Below, piece by piece: positions 11,903 to 22,868 of a stretch of 64,000 bases of DNA (within the stretch, counting starts at the first letter, position 1; each line of letters starts with the position of its first letter). A program made the translations under genes and the position numbers. Location of the stretch: contig JBNGIQ010009464.1 of NCBI GenBank assembly GCA_049999765.1, positions 256,862 to 320,861 of the forward strand, given 5' to 3'. The notes below the pieces were generated by a model. That model was not told the origin of the DNA. It worked only from the letters and a program-made list of their open reading frames with translations, and did no database searches. The DNA is from Phaeoceros laevis (Eukaryota; Anthocerotophyta; Anthocerotopsida; Notothyladales).

Positions 11903-12034
11903 CGAGAGGGCCCGCTGGTGTCCGATATACAATGTAAGCTTAGACTAGCTCTGGCCTCGTCTTTCTCTCCTCGTTTCCTCCGCACTACCTGAAACAGGAA
12001 GGAGTCACGAGAGGGCCCGCTGGTGCCCGATATA
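11903..12034. repeat. 27-bp direct repeat, two copies 105 bp apart
   Basis: CGAGAGGGCCCGCTGGTGTC followed by CGATATA at 11903-11929 recurs at 12008-12034 with one substitution. The similarity continues past both copies (GACTAGC.CTGG) if a 12-base insertion is allowed in the first copy. It is probably an old local tandem duplication. Confidence 0.8.
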
Positions 12035-12331
12035 GACTAGCACTGGATTTACGCGCTTGTCCCTTCCCCAGATTCCGGCCGGCCCTGCGACTGGAGCTCT
12101 CCTGAGCGCGTAGTCCGTTGACGGGGCCGATTGCATTCCTTCTGTAGAATGTTTGGGTGTTTATATTATGGCACATATGGATCTATCCAGTACTCGTATC
12201 GACTCCCTGATAGTGTAGTCTCTTCTCCGGATCCGCGAGCGGCCTGAAAACCGCCGAGCTGTCAACCAGCGCAAAGAGTGGTTTCCTGAAGGCCTGCCAA
12301 CCTGCCAACTAGGCAGTTCTCATCTGTTACC

Positions 12332-13678
12332 ATGGCTCGTCACCGGCTCCCTATCGGCATGCTAATGCTTGCGCTCTTGCTTTCCACCTCCATAGCTGAT
12401 GATGCCAGCTTAATTGACACACCTGCTGGGTTCACGTAAGTCACTACAGTGTGACAGTCATGAATTTGCTCTTGGAAGTGCTCAATATTTGATCAAGCAG
12501 CTGTCGTCTGATGGCAAGCTTGTCCGGATCCCCCTGTGAATGCAGGCCGTTTCTCGAGGTTCTAGGAGCAGGGGTGCAGATCTACAGATGCCAGAGGTCT
12601 GGTCCTGCCAATTCCCTGAACTGGACGCAAGTCGGAGCAGAAGCTCTGCTCTATCCAACAGGAACGGAACATTTGACAAAATCAAAAGCTGTTGGGGAGC
12701 ACTACTTTCTTCCGCAAGCCGACGGCCTGGGAGGCCGCCCTACCTGGAAGCTCCAATCCAGCACTGTCACAGGTAGACGGGCAGGAGAGGCACAGTCAGC
12801 GATTTTGAATGCTGCACATCAATTGATGAGTTTGCTCAACTGCTGACGAGCCTTTGGGCGGTGCTTTTTCTTCACCTGTAGCGAGAGTTGAAGGCAGCAG
12901 AGCCAGCGGCAGTCCTGCCAACATCCCGGACTTGCTTCTGGAGGCTACGTCTCACTCCGGAACTGGTCCTTTGAGCTCGACTGCTTACATCCAGAGACTG
13001 CGCAACCGGAGAGGAGCCGCTCCTGCCGCCGGGCTGTGCTCCAGCAGACAGCATGAAGGCAGGGTGAGCAGGACTCCGTACTGGTCGCACTACGTCTTCT
13101 TGTCCCAGGACTCCCAGCCTCCCAGCACTGCTCCCACCACCCCCGGCGGCAACCCGCTTCTGGTTGGCTACTTCGGGGAGGGATTCCAGCACTACCGCTT
13201 CAACGGCTCTGCCTGGGTGCTCTTCAACGCCACAGCCGGCTTGTTCATCCGCCCAGGAGGGTCCCAGGTCGGGAAGCACTACTTCCTGGCAGAGCCAGAT
13301 GCTGCAGGGGGCCGCCCAACCTTCGAGCTCTTTGCGCCTGCGAGTATAGTCACAGGCACGGCCACCCAAGTTGTGAGTGTCTCGTCTCGAGACATTCCTC
13401 ATGTCTTGTTGCAGGCAACTAGTTCCTCTGGAAGCAAGTAAGCCTGCCTGAACCCTGCCATCTGCTGCTTGGGCTTGAGAACGTACCTGGACCCACAAGT
13501 CTGACCGGGTAACTGCTGCTGCCGGCGCTGCAGGTTCGGTTTTGCAGATGTCTCGTACATCAGAAGACTCTCTACCAGAGGAGGGGTGGCACCTCCGGTT
13601 TCAGAGAAGGATGCTGAAGGAGATGTCTACAGAGCATCATACTCTTCTGTGTATTGGTTTTACGTCCCCAGAACTTAG
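12332..13678 (+). CDS. Secreted protein with two tandem DUF3455 domains
   Basis: Four exons (12332-12435, 12546-12772, 12882-13437, 13534-13678) give 343 residues. The first 23 residues form a signal peptide (LMLALLLSTSIA). Domain 1 (about 35-175) runs from FLEVLGAGVQIYRCQ through GEHYFLPQADGLGGRPTWKL to DIPDLLLEATSHSG-like and YIQRLRNRRGAAP. Domain 2 (about 190-343) repeats the same order: YFGEGFQHYRFNGSAW, GKHYFLAEPDAAGGRPTFEL, DIPHVLLQATSSSG, then YIRRLSTRGGVAPP and YRASYSSVYWFYVP at the end. The pattern matches DUF3455, a domain of unknown role known from bacteria, fungi and plants and, as I recall it, usually single. Each half keeps the internal layout, so the gene looks like an internal duplication. 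No catalytic residues are known to me. It converges on TRAX with 158 bp between stop codons. Confidence 0.8.
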
Positions 13679-13836
13679 TAATCATATGCATGAAGCTGCA
13701 TCCAACTTGAAAGGATGAAGAAAAATCAGTGACACAATTACTGTTTGTTGTGCTACTTGTAGACTGGGCTTGGGAGTGCCGGCCATACTGATTGGTACTC
13801 ATCCCCGAGCTGTGTATAGCAAAATCCTCCCAAAGG

Positions 13837-15381
13837 TTAGACTAGATATTCAGGAACTGCCACTCCACGCAACAAGATTTGTTTGTTGCCTACTGAAAAG
13901 GAAAACAAATTCGACGGTCTGGTGTTCCAGAGTAACACTGCTTCGGACTCTTCGAAATGGGCTATTCGCCATCACAACTGAAACCAATCGGTTCCAGGGC
14001 CACCAGGTCGGGTGGATACTCGGAACCCCGGATGTGCATCATATAACAAGCTGCAAACGAAGTGGCGACAACATAAGATCAGGCAGGCACTTGACGACGT
14101 GCCACTGGATGAAGGATAAGCTCCCCAATTCAAAAACTCACCATTTTCTATCTTTGTCAAGCTCTGACGCATGGTCTCCATCTTTTTACCGATGTCTCGA
14201 TCCAAATCCGAATGGGGCAACATACAAAATCCGTCATACAAAGCTCGAACAAATCCACAAGCGGCAATAGCTGAGGCTTGATCCCCAGCTGCAGCGGCAC
14301 TGATAGCCAGTCTCATCACTTCTCCTGTCAAATCTCCGACCTGCAAATATTCGAGAGAGTCAGCCACATTTCGTTCTCCTACACTAATGTCTTTGTCTAC
14401 ATCGAGGAGACCGCTCTGTAGCTTACCCCCAGAAGGTAATCGGAGAGTGAAATGGTAAATGGAGCACCGTCAGCATCCTTCACCGCCGAAAGGGACTCGT
14501 TCAGCTCATCAAAAGTTAGAAGTTTTTCAGTCCGGCTGTACGCAACCACAGTGGCTGCCTCCGTAAATTCTTGCACCTAGGTTACGCACGTGGGTGTCAA
14601 GATAAAGCGGCAATGGCTCAACATAATGGCTCAACACAATAGCGAACCCTTTCACGACTTACTCCAGGAGAAAATGATCTACGGAATTTCCAGTAATCAA
14701 GGCCCTGCAGCTCACTGGCGATACGCTGCACATGATTAGTTCGCACTGCAACCAAGTCCTTTTCCGCCTGCTCCAACACCACTTCCTTGTCGGATGGACT
14801 CAGCCTGCACCGGCAGCAACCGTTTTCAGAGATGAGCTCAAACTACCATATCGTCCTCATGGAACGAGGAAGCAGCTTGGAACCCTACCGATGAATTTGA
14901 AAAATCACTTTCTTGCTGTTGTAAGTGAGATCACGACTGGCCTTTACAATCCTCTCCCGCTTTTCATTCTGAAAGATTTTGCCAACTCGTTAGCCAACAG
15001 CAAAAAACCTTGGAGACTCTTAAATGTGGCTTCCGTCAGTTTCCGANNNNNNNNNNNNNNNNNNNNNNNNNNNNNNNNNNNNNNNNNNNNNNNNNNNNNN
15101 NNNNNNNNNNNNNNNNNNNNNNNNNNNNNNNNNNNNNNNNNNNNNNCCATTAGCCTCGGTTTTTTGCCTGCAAAAAGAGCCGCCGCCAGGGAAGCTAAGA
15201 AGCTCACATGACTGCTCAGAGGACCAAAGAGCACAACATTTGCTGAAAAATCCTTCCCGGTCTGATCCGCAGCAGGGGAAAACCACAAAACCCTACTCAA
15301 TCTTACCATTTTCGCATGCAAGCAAGCAGTGACTCGTCAGCTGCAAAACTGACCTTTAGGTGCCTCTAGGGGTTCCGCCAT
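13837..15381 (-). CDS. Translin-associated factor X (TRAX), interrupted by a gap and a frameshift
   Basis: Exons seen from the 5' end are 15354-15381 (MAEPLEAPK), 15307-15340, a section lost in the 100-N gap, 14889-14968 (NEKRERIVKASRDLTYNSKK), 14663-14805, 14427-14576, 14142-14340 and 13837-13892. Family signatures are SRDLTxxSKKVIFQIHR, ELQGLDYWKFRRSFSPG, VQEFTEAATVVAY, DYLLG joined to VGDLTGEVMR, and MRQSLTKIEN. TRAX pairs with translin in the C3PO complex, an Mg-dependent endoRNase acting on small-RNA passenger strands and tRNA precursors. In exon 14663-14805 a run of five A (minus strand, near 14760) breaks the frame between EVVLEQAEK and DLVAVRTNHVQRI; four A would restore the family sequence. 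Whether the break is real or a read error cannot be told here. Confidence 0.8.
15047..15146. other. Assembly gap (100 N) inside TRAX
   Basis: One hundred unspecified bases, most likely a fixed-size scaffolding gap. It removes at least one N-terminal exon of TRAX. A possible exon edge, QKTEAN on the minus strand, abuts the right side at about 15150-15172. Confidence 0.95.
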
Positions 15382-15406
15382 GGTACAAGTCCTGCCCGCC
15401 ATCACG

Positions 15407-16050
15407 TCACTTTCCCGGAAGGGTCGACAACCACTCCTGTAGGTCTCGACCAATCAGGTGGTATCCCGAATGCTTAGGTTCTGTTGGCTGCCGGGAATAG
15501 CTTGGTTGAAATGCAGCACGAGGGTACAGAGAACCCCGGCCTCGGTACTCTTGCTCGCAGCTGTTTGGACTGGGTTTTGTGCTTGTGCTCAAATAATGCT
15601 GTTCGAGGGGCTGGTGAAGGTGCTGCAGAATCCATTGTAGCTGTGGCAACAGGAAAATGAGGCAAGTCTGCAACACAGCTCTTCACTTCCCGTGGGGTGG
15701 ACAGCCTGCCTCGAGCATTACTGTATCTACTATCAACTTGACGTGCATGCTGTGAACTGTCCAAATTGCAACCAGTATGAGCTCTTGGTGCGAATCGCGC
15801 AACTTCATCTTACAGCAAGCGAAAGGGGCATTTCGGATGAGAAGGGACAAGCTAATTTTTAGACCCCGGACATCAATGCATCGTTCTCATGCATGCTATG
15901 CAGAATTTGTGTCAAATTGTCGACTAGTAAATCGGGAGGACAGCGCATGCCTAGTGAGCCTTGCTGTCGTGGAGGTGCTCTGAAGTTGTCTGAATACTGG
16001 AGACAGCTAGATGCCATATCCACGACGGTGAGCCCGTGAGGCCGTGCCAT
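15407..16050 (-). CDS. Hypothetical protein (weakly supported exons)
   Basis: Minus-strand open frames could be joined as an ATG exon (about 15900-16050, starting MARPHGLTVVDMASSCLQYS), an exon at about 15550-15755 rich in basic residues and Ser (SRYSNARGRLSTPREVKSC), and a last exon ending HSGYHLIGRDLQEWLSTLPG at 15407. The donors needed are non-consensus and I recognise no domain. The stop would fall only 26 bases upstream of the TRAX ATG on the same strand. The stretch may instead be the TRAX promoter, so I give this low weight. Confidence 0.2.
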
Positions 16051-16296
16051 CTACTGTTGTAGATTCTGCGGGTCCCTAGCCGCCAGTTGGTGAGCAGTGC
16101 CCACTACGTGGTCCACTGTGTCGCCAAATCCCGGGCACGTTTGCGGCTCACTGATCTGGCGGTTCGGTTCATCAAACATCAGGTGCATTGCAGCCTGCAG
16201 CCGGGGTAGTTTAGAACTGCAATCGTGGCCTTATCATGCTAGAAACATGTGTTAATTTACAACCCAACTGTCCTCCGCTTTAAGGACTAGACACTG

Positions 16297-16330
16297 CCGC
16301 CAGCCACTCATCTCCGCCAGCCACTCATCT
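16297..16330. repeat. 17-bp tandem duplication
   Basis: CCGCCAGCCACTCATCT occurs twice in direct succession (16297-16313 and 16314-16330), just beyond the bystin stop codon in its 3' flank. Confidence 0.9.
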
Positions 16331-16372
16331 CTGACATCCTAGAAACTGCAAAACTGTGCACCATAGTAAAAT

Positions 16373-18983
16373 CTAGTCTTCGTCCATTCCTATAGGTACT
16401 TCAGGCAAGTCCCACAGGTCTTCCTCCGCCTTGGCCATCACAGTGGAGACAGCAGCTGCGACCAGATGGAAAAGGCGTCGCATGTGAGATATATGCACAC
16501 CCCTTGTCACAGCTGGCATCCACAAGCAGCAGCCGCAGAGGAAAATGTGAAGTCACAATTGCCGTCACGACCCACCGGCAGCAGTTCATACCTTGAGTCA
16601 TAGTAACATCACCGCCTTTCTGTCCACGTATACGACCATGACGAAGTTCTCGTTCCACCTCTGGGGTAACCTGCAGCAACCAATAACAAAGGGTGCAAGG
16701 ATGAGACCATGAACAACTGCTTCACGACAGAAAGTAGCCGCCGTAACAGATAACGCTACAAGCGACTCCACCTACTAGGTAATGCCGTTGCCTCTTGAGC
16801 ACCCTTTGCAACTCAGATCTGTCTGTCTCAGACAATTCATGCTTGTATCTGGCAGCAAGAATCGGGTGCACCAAGGGTTAAAACCATTGTAAGGACACGT
16901 GCGTGCAGAAGAAACTGAATCTGGGAATACTTGAACAATACCTTTGCACAAAGGATAGGAGGCTTTGATGCCAAATTACAGGTAGATCCCTTTCATCCTC
17001 TGCGAACTTGACAAAGTGTGCAACTAGGGCATCGAGGACTCGGTATGGCAGAGCATACTTCTTGTCCAAAAATAGCTTAATGAAGTAACTGCAAACAGTC
17101 ACCAAACAGCTTGGGAAATTAGATCATCGACAGCCACCTCCAAGGATATGTCAATAGCTGTTCAGGGAGTCAGGAACACAGTACCTGTTCATCCCACTGT
17201 ACTCCTGCTGCGCTATCTTCATAAGCGCAGCACTGGTCCACAGACAAATCAGCAGATCAGTATGACTAACTTTGATACAAATGGTTCCATGTCCTGCAGC
17301 TCTCTACATCAGACAGACTACCTGGAGTGAAGAACTGGTACCGTCATTTTCTGCACCACACTCCCGATGATTACAGCTTCCCGCAGTGTGCAGGTTCCTG
17401 ACTGCAAAACATGAATCAAATCAGCCTCTGCACTGAGCTGGAGTCGACACATAGGTCAGACAAGTCTGTGAAGCACAATCACGCAAAAAAAGCATGTTGA
17501 ACCACTCACCTTACAAAGCGCTAGGAGTAGGCCTTTGAAAAAAGCAGCTGGCTTGTATATAGCCTTCTTCAGGGCTTGATAAAGTGCAAAATGTAGACGT
17601 TTATATGTCCTGATGTCACCCCGTATCCGAGGTAGCAAAACTAGATTGTAGAAGCGCTCTGCCATTCTTGCATTCAGATTTGAGGCAAACAGCCGAGTGG
17701 CTTGATAGACTGCATTCGGTGACCACCTCTCCGGCTCAGTCACCCAAAGAAGTTCTTCCCAGTTGCTGAGAGATGGAAGGACCTTGAAGGCCTTTGGGAT
17801 TTTGCCAGTTGTATATCTACTGAGAATTTTTCCGACACTGCAAAAGGAGTGAAGCTACTTAACAGAGAGCGACCAAATAATGTTGCATAAGACATTGACG
17901 TTCAAGATGGTAACAGCACCTATGCAAACCACTCCCACGTACCCTCTGTAGACTTCCAGAACTTTATCATCCACTCCTGGAACAACTCTTCTTTCTCCTG
18001 CAATTAACGAATGCAACATATAAAGGACAGCACTAGCCACCATCGTACATGGGAGAACCCCCACTGACAGATAAATGAGGCTCCAATGTGGATTCCATAC
18101 CAGATTCTTCAATATCACCAAGCTCAACATTTTTTTCGCGAATGCGTTCCATGATAATTTCCGACAGTGTGCGCTGGGGGGCAGCATCTTTGGACATGAA
18201 CATGGATAATATTCGTTCGTCCTCCTCATTAACATCCTACGAATGAGAATCGGACAGGCACTTATCAGGAACGAGTAGACATAAGAAAGAAGCATTAATG
18301 CAAACACTCAAAGTAGACATATAAAAAAATGGCAATACCGTGCACACTTGAATGGCAAGTCTCACCTCGATATCTTCATACTGGCTTTGAGTATCAGAAA
18401 ATCCTCCACCGTCCTCATCGCTCTCACTGTCAGTGTCAGCATCATGCTTGTCGGATACATCCAGAAAAGCTCGTCGTTTTGCAGCGATGCCCGCTTCTTC
18501 GTCCCTGGGAACACAAAATTAAGACCCACAAGTCTCCAGGTCAACCACAAGGCTCGTGTTACTCCATCCCGCGGATGAGGAGAATACCGTGGTGTACGGA
18601 CAGAGACTCCATTAATCCTCAAGCAGCACAGATTGGCAAACCTCTCATTCTCCTCCTCGACTTGCTGCCGCCGTGCCTCTTTCAAAATCTTAGACGTGAT
18701 CCTGGTGTCCACGAACTGCACATCAATCGATGGGGGTCAAGGAAATCTGCTACTGTGAACCACATGGTGTAGGTCATCCAGACGCACAAGCGCATACCTC
18801 CTCAGACTGCTGCGATTTCCGAGCCTTCCCAACACGGTTCTTCAGAGGAACATCAGGATTTTCCTGCATCTGCTCTTCAAGGCTCAGCCCGTGATGGTCC
18901 AGCTTTTCTATCTTCCTCTTTTTCTTCTTGGGATTGACTGGAGCCCTTGGCTTGAAGGGCTTAGAGACGTCTGTCATTGCCAT
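16373..18983 (-). CDS. Bystin / Enp1, 40S ribosomal subunit biogenesis factor
   Basis: Twelve exons (18798-18983, 18642-18715, 18366-18504, 18101-18236, 17943-17997, 17510-17837, 17322-17401, 17185-17232, 16942-17088, 16776-16848, 16592-16670, 16373-16455) give 475 residues with every phase consistent. Family blocks include [18 protein letters not shown], an acidic segment [103 protein letters not shown] and [15 protein letters not shown]. Bystin binds pre-40S particles and is needed for 20S pre-rRNA maturation and nuclear export. The start is the ATG of MAMTDVSKP; the open frame extends further upstream but only from a TTG. It is divergent with UTP4, another small-subunit assembly factor. 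Confidence 0.95.
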
Positions 18984-19065
18984 GGGATTGTTACGGCGTA
19001 CCGCAGTTCCGATTTCTTCACCGCGCGCAAAAGTCAAAGGCCTCCTCTGCCCTCGGGACCTGATA

Positions 19066-19266
19066 ATGAGTGCGCCTCAGCGGAGGCTCGACTTCACCTC
19101 GGACCTGCCTCCGGACCTGCTTTCTTATATAGGGAATGCCTCGGAGGGTCTCAACTGCGTCTCGGACCTGCTTCCGGAGCTGCTTTCTTATGTAAGGAAT
19201 GCCTCAGAGGGTCTCAACTTCGTCACGGGCCTGCTTCAGGAGCTGCTTTCTTATAGAAGGAAGTAA
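19066..19266 (+). CDS. Small ORF of three 21-residue repeats (coding status doubtful)
   Basis: An ATG at 19066 opens 66 residues made of three repeats of the type SDLLPELLSYVRNASEGLN, with a stop right after the third. The 63-bp repeat length keeps the frame. Most differences between copies change the amino acid, which argues against strong protein-level constraint. The ORF lies in the shared upstream region of bystin and UTP4. It may be an upstream ORF, a non-coding minisatellite or a remnant of a larger repeat protein. Confidence 0.25.
   Translation: MSAPQRRLDFTSDLPPDLLSYIGNASEGLNCVSDLLPELLSYVRNASEGLNFVTGLLQELLSYRRK
19070..19262. repeat. 63-bp tandem repeat, about three copies, in a divergent promoter
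   Basis: Copies share the core CGGACCTGCTTCCGGAGCTG followed by CTTTCTTAT and GGAATGCCTCGGAGGGTCTC. GGAATGCC recurs at 19133 and 19196, a spacing of 63. Identity between neighbouring copies is high, so the expansion looks fairly recent. Confidence 0.85.
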
Positions 19267-19302
19267 GCTAGTCGTCTCGGCCTAACCACTGCTAGTAGTG
19301 CC

Positions 19303-19309
19303 TAGGGTT
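19303..19309. promoter_or_regulatory. Telo-box (TAGGGTT) in the bystin/UTP4 divergent promoter
   Basis: TAGGGTT is the reverse of AACCCTA, the telo-box core found in plant promoters of ribosomal-protein and ribosome-biogenesis genes. It sits 320 bp from the bystin ATG and 329 bp from the UTP4 ATG. Both flanking genes belong to that regulon, which raises its credibility, but it is a short motif. Confidence 0.4.
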
Positions 19310-19637
19310 CTTTGAGGCTTCCCAAGGTCAGTTCACGGCTGGAGGCGCCTACACTATTGAAAGTTTTAAGGTCTCCCTCCCAAGGCCGGTTCACAAGCAC
19401 GAGAACCTAAACGGCCAATCTCGGCAACTCGACGCGGCAGGCTTTTGCAGCAATTGAAGACTCTGGGATGCAGTTCTGTTCTAGCTTCACCTGCTGCAAG
19501 TGTCTTGCTCCGAGGTCTGGAGCAGGCTCCGATAATATTCAGCCTGCCCCGCGTGTAGTCCTAGCTGAATTCTTCTTCCGGAAGTCGTCTCCTTTCCTGG
19601 CCGCCACTGTCCTAAAGCCTGGGGTGGCGGGGGCACA

Positions 19638-22600
19638 ATGCTGGAGCTGCACCACAGCAGCGTGATTGATTGGACTCCGTCGCCAGTAGTTGCTTTGGCC
19701 ACCAGCGTGGATGGGACAGTGATCGCAGCTGCGAGGGACAGCGGAGCCATTGAAGTCTGGATTGTTGCCCCTGGCGCCGTAGGCTGGCACAGGCAATTAG
19801 TGTTCCCTGGAAAGCAAGATGCAACAATCTCGTCCCTGGTGTGGTGCAACTCGGGATCATCCGAGAGGGGGCGATTGTTCTCCGGCGGACTGGATGGCTT
19901 CATCACAGAATGGGACTTGAAAACGTTGCTTCCAAAGGGACCTGTAGATTCACATGGAGGCTCAGTGTGGCATTTAGCTGCTGAGCCCTCGAGGAAAAGG
20001 GTCCAATCCCGGGGCAACGCTGTAGTACAGAGCTCTGGTCAGGATGATGGGAGTGACAGTGAAACCGATAGCGAACTTGAGAGCACCAGTGGGTCGGATG
20101 ACGAGGACGAAGAAGATGAAGAGGACTTCGTAGAGCAAAGGGTTGCTGTCGGCTGTGATGATGGTTGTGTGCGGCTATTTGTTGTTAGTGACTCGGAGAA
20201 TGGTATGCAATATCAGCGCACTTTTCCAAGGGTGAAAGGTCGAATGCTGTCAGTCGCGTGGAGTATAGACGGCGGGAAGGTTTTTGCTGGAGGTTCGGAT
20301 GGCTGTATTCGCTGCTGGGAGGTGGGAACATTGCGTGAATTATACAGGCTAACTGTAGGTACTGGAGGCGTTGGCGGGGGATCAGACATATGCGTCTGGT
20401 CGTTGATTGTTTTGAGAGACGGAACAGTCGTTAGTGGAGATAGTTCTGGGACTACACAGTTCTGGGATGGCCGTCAGGGAACTTTTTTGCAGGCCCACAG
20501 GCAGCACAAGGCAGATGTTCTTGCACTGGCAGCTGGCCCATCTCATCGGGAAGTTTTTGCAGCTGGCGCAGATGGACAGGTGTGTAGCTTTGCACGTCTT
20601 TTAGCATCCACAGAACTCTTGCACTAAATGGTTGGGCATGTTGTGGAATCTTCTCTTTGACATGTGTGACATGGCTTAGGTAGTGTATCAAGTTGTTTCT
20701 AAAAGTCAGTTGGTGTCAGCAGCCAATTGTTTGCTCACCAGACTTGTGGTCTGCCAAGATGCAGGTGTCACAGTACCGGCTCTTAAGTCAGAGCAGCAGA
20801 GCGTCAGGAGCAGCTGACGTTGCCATTCGTTTTGGAGAGCGTTGGGTTTTTGTTGGCAGCAAACGAGCCCATACCCATGATGTTAGGGCATTGACAGTAG
20901 CTTACCCTTTGACTGCGGAAGAAGGTTAGATGAGGTCCCTTGTTTATTGTGCGCTACTTTTTTGGCCCACTAGCAGTCACTCAAGGATTTGTGCATTACT
21001 ACTTTATGATTAAGATCTGCATGTGGACTCAAGGTTGTGCTCCTGGCGTTTGTGTGTTGATGTATCAGGTGAAAGAAGGGAGATTGAACATAGGAAGAAG
21101 GGACGCAGACAAAAACCTCGCAGAATTGTTGCAGACTACCAGAAATGGGCAGTGGCTGGGACTCCTATGCTTGTCTCTGGTGGCAATGACGCGAAGCTGT
21201 TCACCTTCCCTGCAAACTCGTTTTTGAATTTCCACCCATACGACATCTGCACAGCACCAGAGCACCCTTTGATTCAGGTTGTACATCCACCTTCCACTTC
21301 CGGTGTTGCACTAATAATTTCGCAGCACGCCAGCCATGTTGATCTCTGGAGAGTGAATTCAAGCTCGGGAACATCTCAAGCTGGGAATGGGAATGGTAAC
21401 GGCCATGGAATTGGGCCACACAAGGAGCAATGTGTTCTTGGAAGGAGGAAGAGGGACTTTGAAAATGGGGTGGACGATGATGGGCATCCACTCATGAACG
21501 GAAATGGAAATGGAGGAAACGGAGGAGGTATGCAACAGATGAAACGCTTGAAAGGTTCTAGCCACAAGTCCAAGCTTGTTACTTCCTCGAAATCTGGAAA
21601 TACGCAACTAGAACATCTCGTGAGGATAAAGTCCAGAGAGAGAGGACACATAGCTTGCAGTGCCATCTCTCAGAATGGAACTTTTATATCATATTCATGT
21701 CTTTCTAAGACCAGGCTTTTCCAACTGGAGGAGAAAAAAACAAGTGGAACCATTACCAAACCATGGGCCATCAGGAAAGTAAAGCTTCCAGGAAATTTGC
21801 CGACAGCTCACAGACTGGCATTCAGCTCTGACTCAACACAGCTGATTCTTGCTGGTCCTGAAGGCTTGATACTGGTAAGCAATTGACAACCACTGTGTTC
21901 AATTTATGGACTTTGCAGACTGAAATGCTGAAAGATGTCTCACGTGCCATGTTTCCAGGTCATTGACATCCATCGTGGAGAGGTTATTCAAAAGTTTGAC
22001 ACTTGTGCTGCATCAGTGGACCAAGTGGATGCAGCAGTGACACTTCTGTCCACAAGCCCGGATGGTCAGTGGCTTGCTGCAGTGACGAGCTCAGGCAATA
22101 TATGCATCTACAACCTAGAGACTCTCAGGTGAGCTCCTAGTCTTCACATGCAGGAGGGGATTTCTTTTGCTACCCTTTCGAGGTCAAAAAACTCATCCCA
22201 CATATGTGCAGGCACCACTGGTCAATTCCAGCACTGGATGGAGCATGCGTTACCGCTGCTGTGTTCCATGCATCAAGCAGGGTGCTGGTGGTCGGCACTG
22301 CAGCAAATCAGCTCCATGTACTTGACATCGAGGCCAAGATGCTGGGTAACTGGTCCAAGAAATATGGGTCACAGCTACCTCAAGAATTTCTCGAGTTCCC
22401 TGGTGGTCTGTCCGGTCTCTCCATGCCACCATCGATGGATACTACCTCCTTGATTGTCTACAGCCCTAGGTATGGTGTGGCCTCCTCTCCATTCTGTGGC
22501 ATTCTTGTTCTGCCTTGCGGATGTTGATTTATTTATATTTGACTCTGGACCACTGTTGCAGAGCTATGTGTCACGTTGACTTCAACAAGCCCGTAAGGAA

Positions 22601-22868
22601 ATCACCGGCGGCAGAAGCAAATGGACCTGTGAAGGAGGCCCATAAAGCTGATATCCTTGTAAAGCCAGGCCTGCTCAATGGAGATGGAAGTGCACCCTCG
22701 AAGAGGTCGAAGCATGCCGAGAGGAATTTTGCTATAGCTCAGTTTGATGAACCTGTTCTTTTTCTTGGTCACATCTCAGAAAACCAAGTTCTAGTAGTTG
22801 AGAAGCCTTGGTTAGAAATACTGCACCAGATGCCAGCCCCGGTCTTCAGACATCTTTATGGCACATAG
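19638..22868 (+). CDS. UTP4/cirhin-type WD40 protein of the SSU processome
   Basis: Six exons (19638-20579, 20765-20924, 21069-21874, 21959-22128, 22212-22469, 22562-22868) give 880 residues with consistent phases. The start MLELHHSSVIDWTPSPVVAL is the family N-terminus. WD40 blades are visible throughout, for example GRLFSGGLDGFITEWDL, GKVFAGGSDGCIRCWE, GDSSGTTQFWD, WLAAVTSSGNICIYNLE and LVVGTAANQLHVLDIEAKM. An acidic loop of Ser, Asp and Glu lies at about residues 140-165. Basic and Gly/Asn-rich loops around 440-530 are lineage-specific. Utp4 belongs to the t-UTP/UTPA complex that seeds the small-subunit processome on pre-rRNA in the nucleolus. The plant member I recall is POPCORN (PCN). 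Its 3' part was copied downstream (29003-29720). Confidence 0.93.

Larger units (their letters stand above)
10883..12331. other. Intergenic region with a tRNA-like segment and a dispersed repeat
   Basis: This region holds the 3' flank of the phosphatase gene and the promoter of the DUF3455 gene. Open frames are short and overlapping, and none is recognised. A segment with Pol III box-like sequences (11331-11400) and a duplicated 27-bp motif (11903 and 12008) are listed separately. Confidence 0.45.

Noticed and set aside
18774-19037. Longer bystin start at 19037
   Set aside because: The first codon would be TTG. The ATG at 18983 fits the family and is the first in frame.
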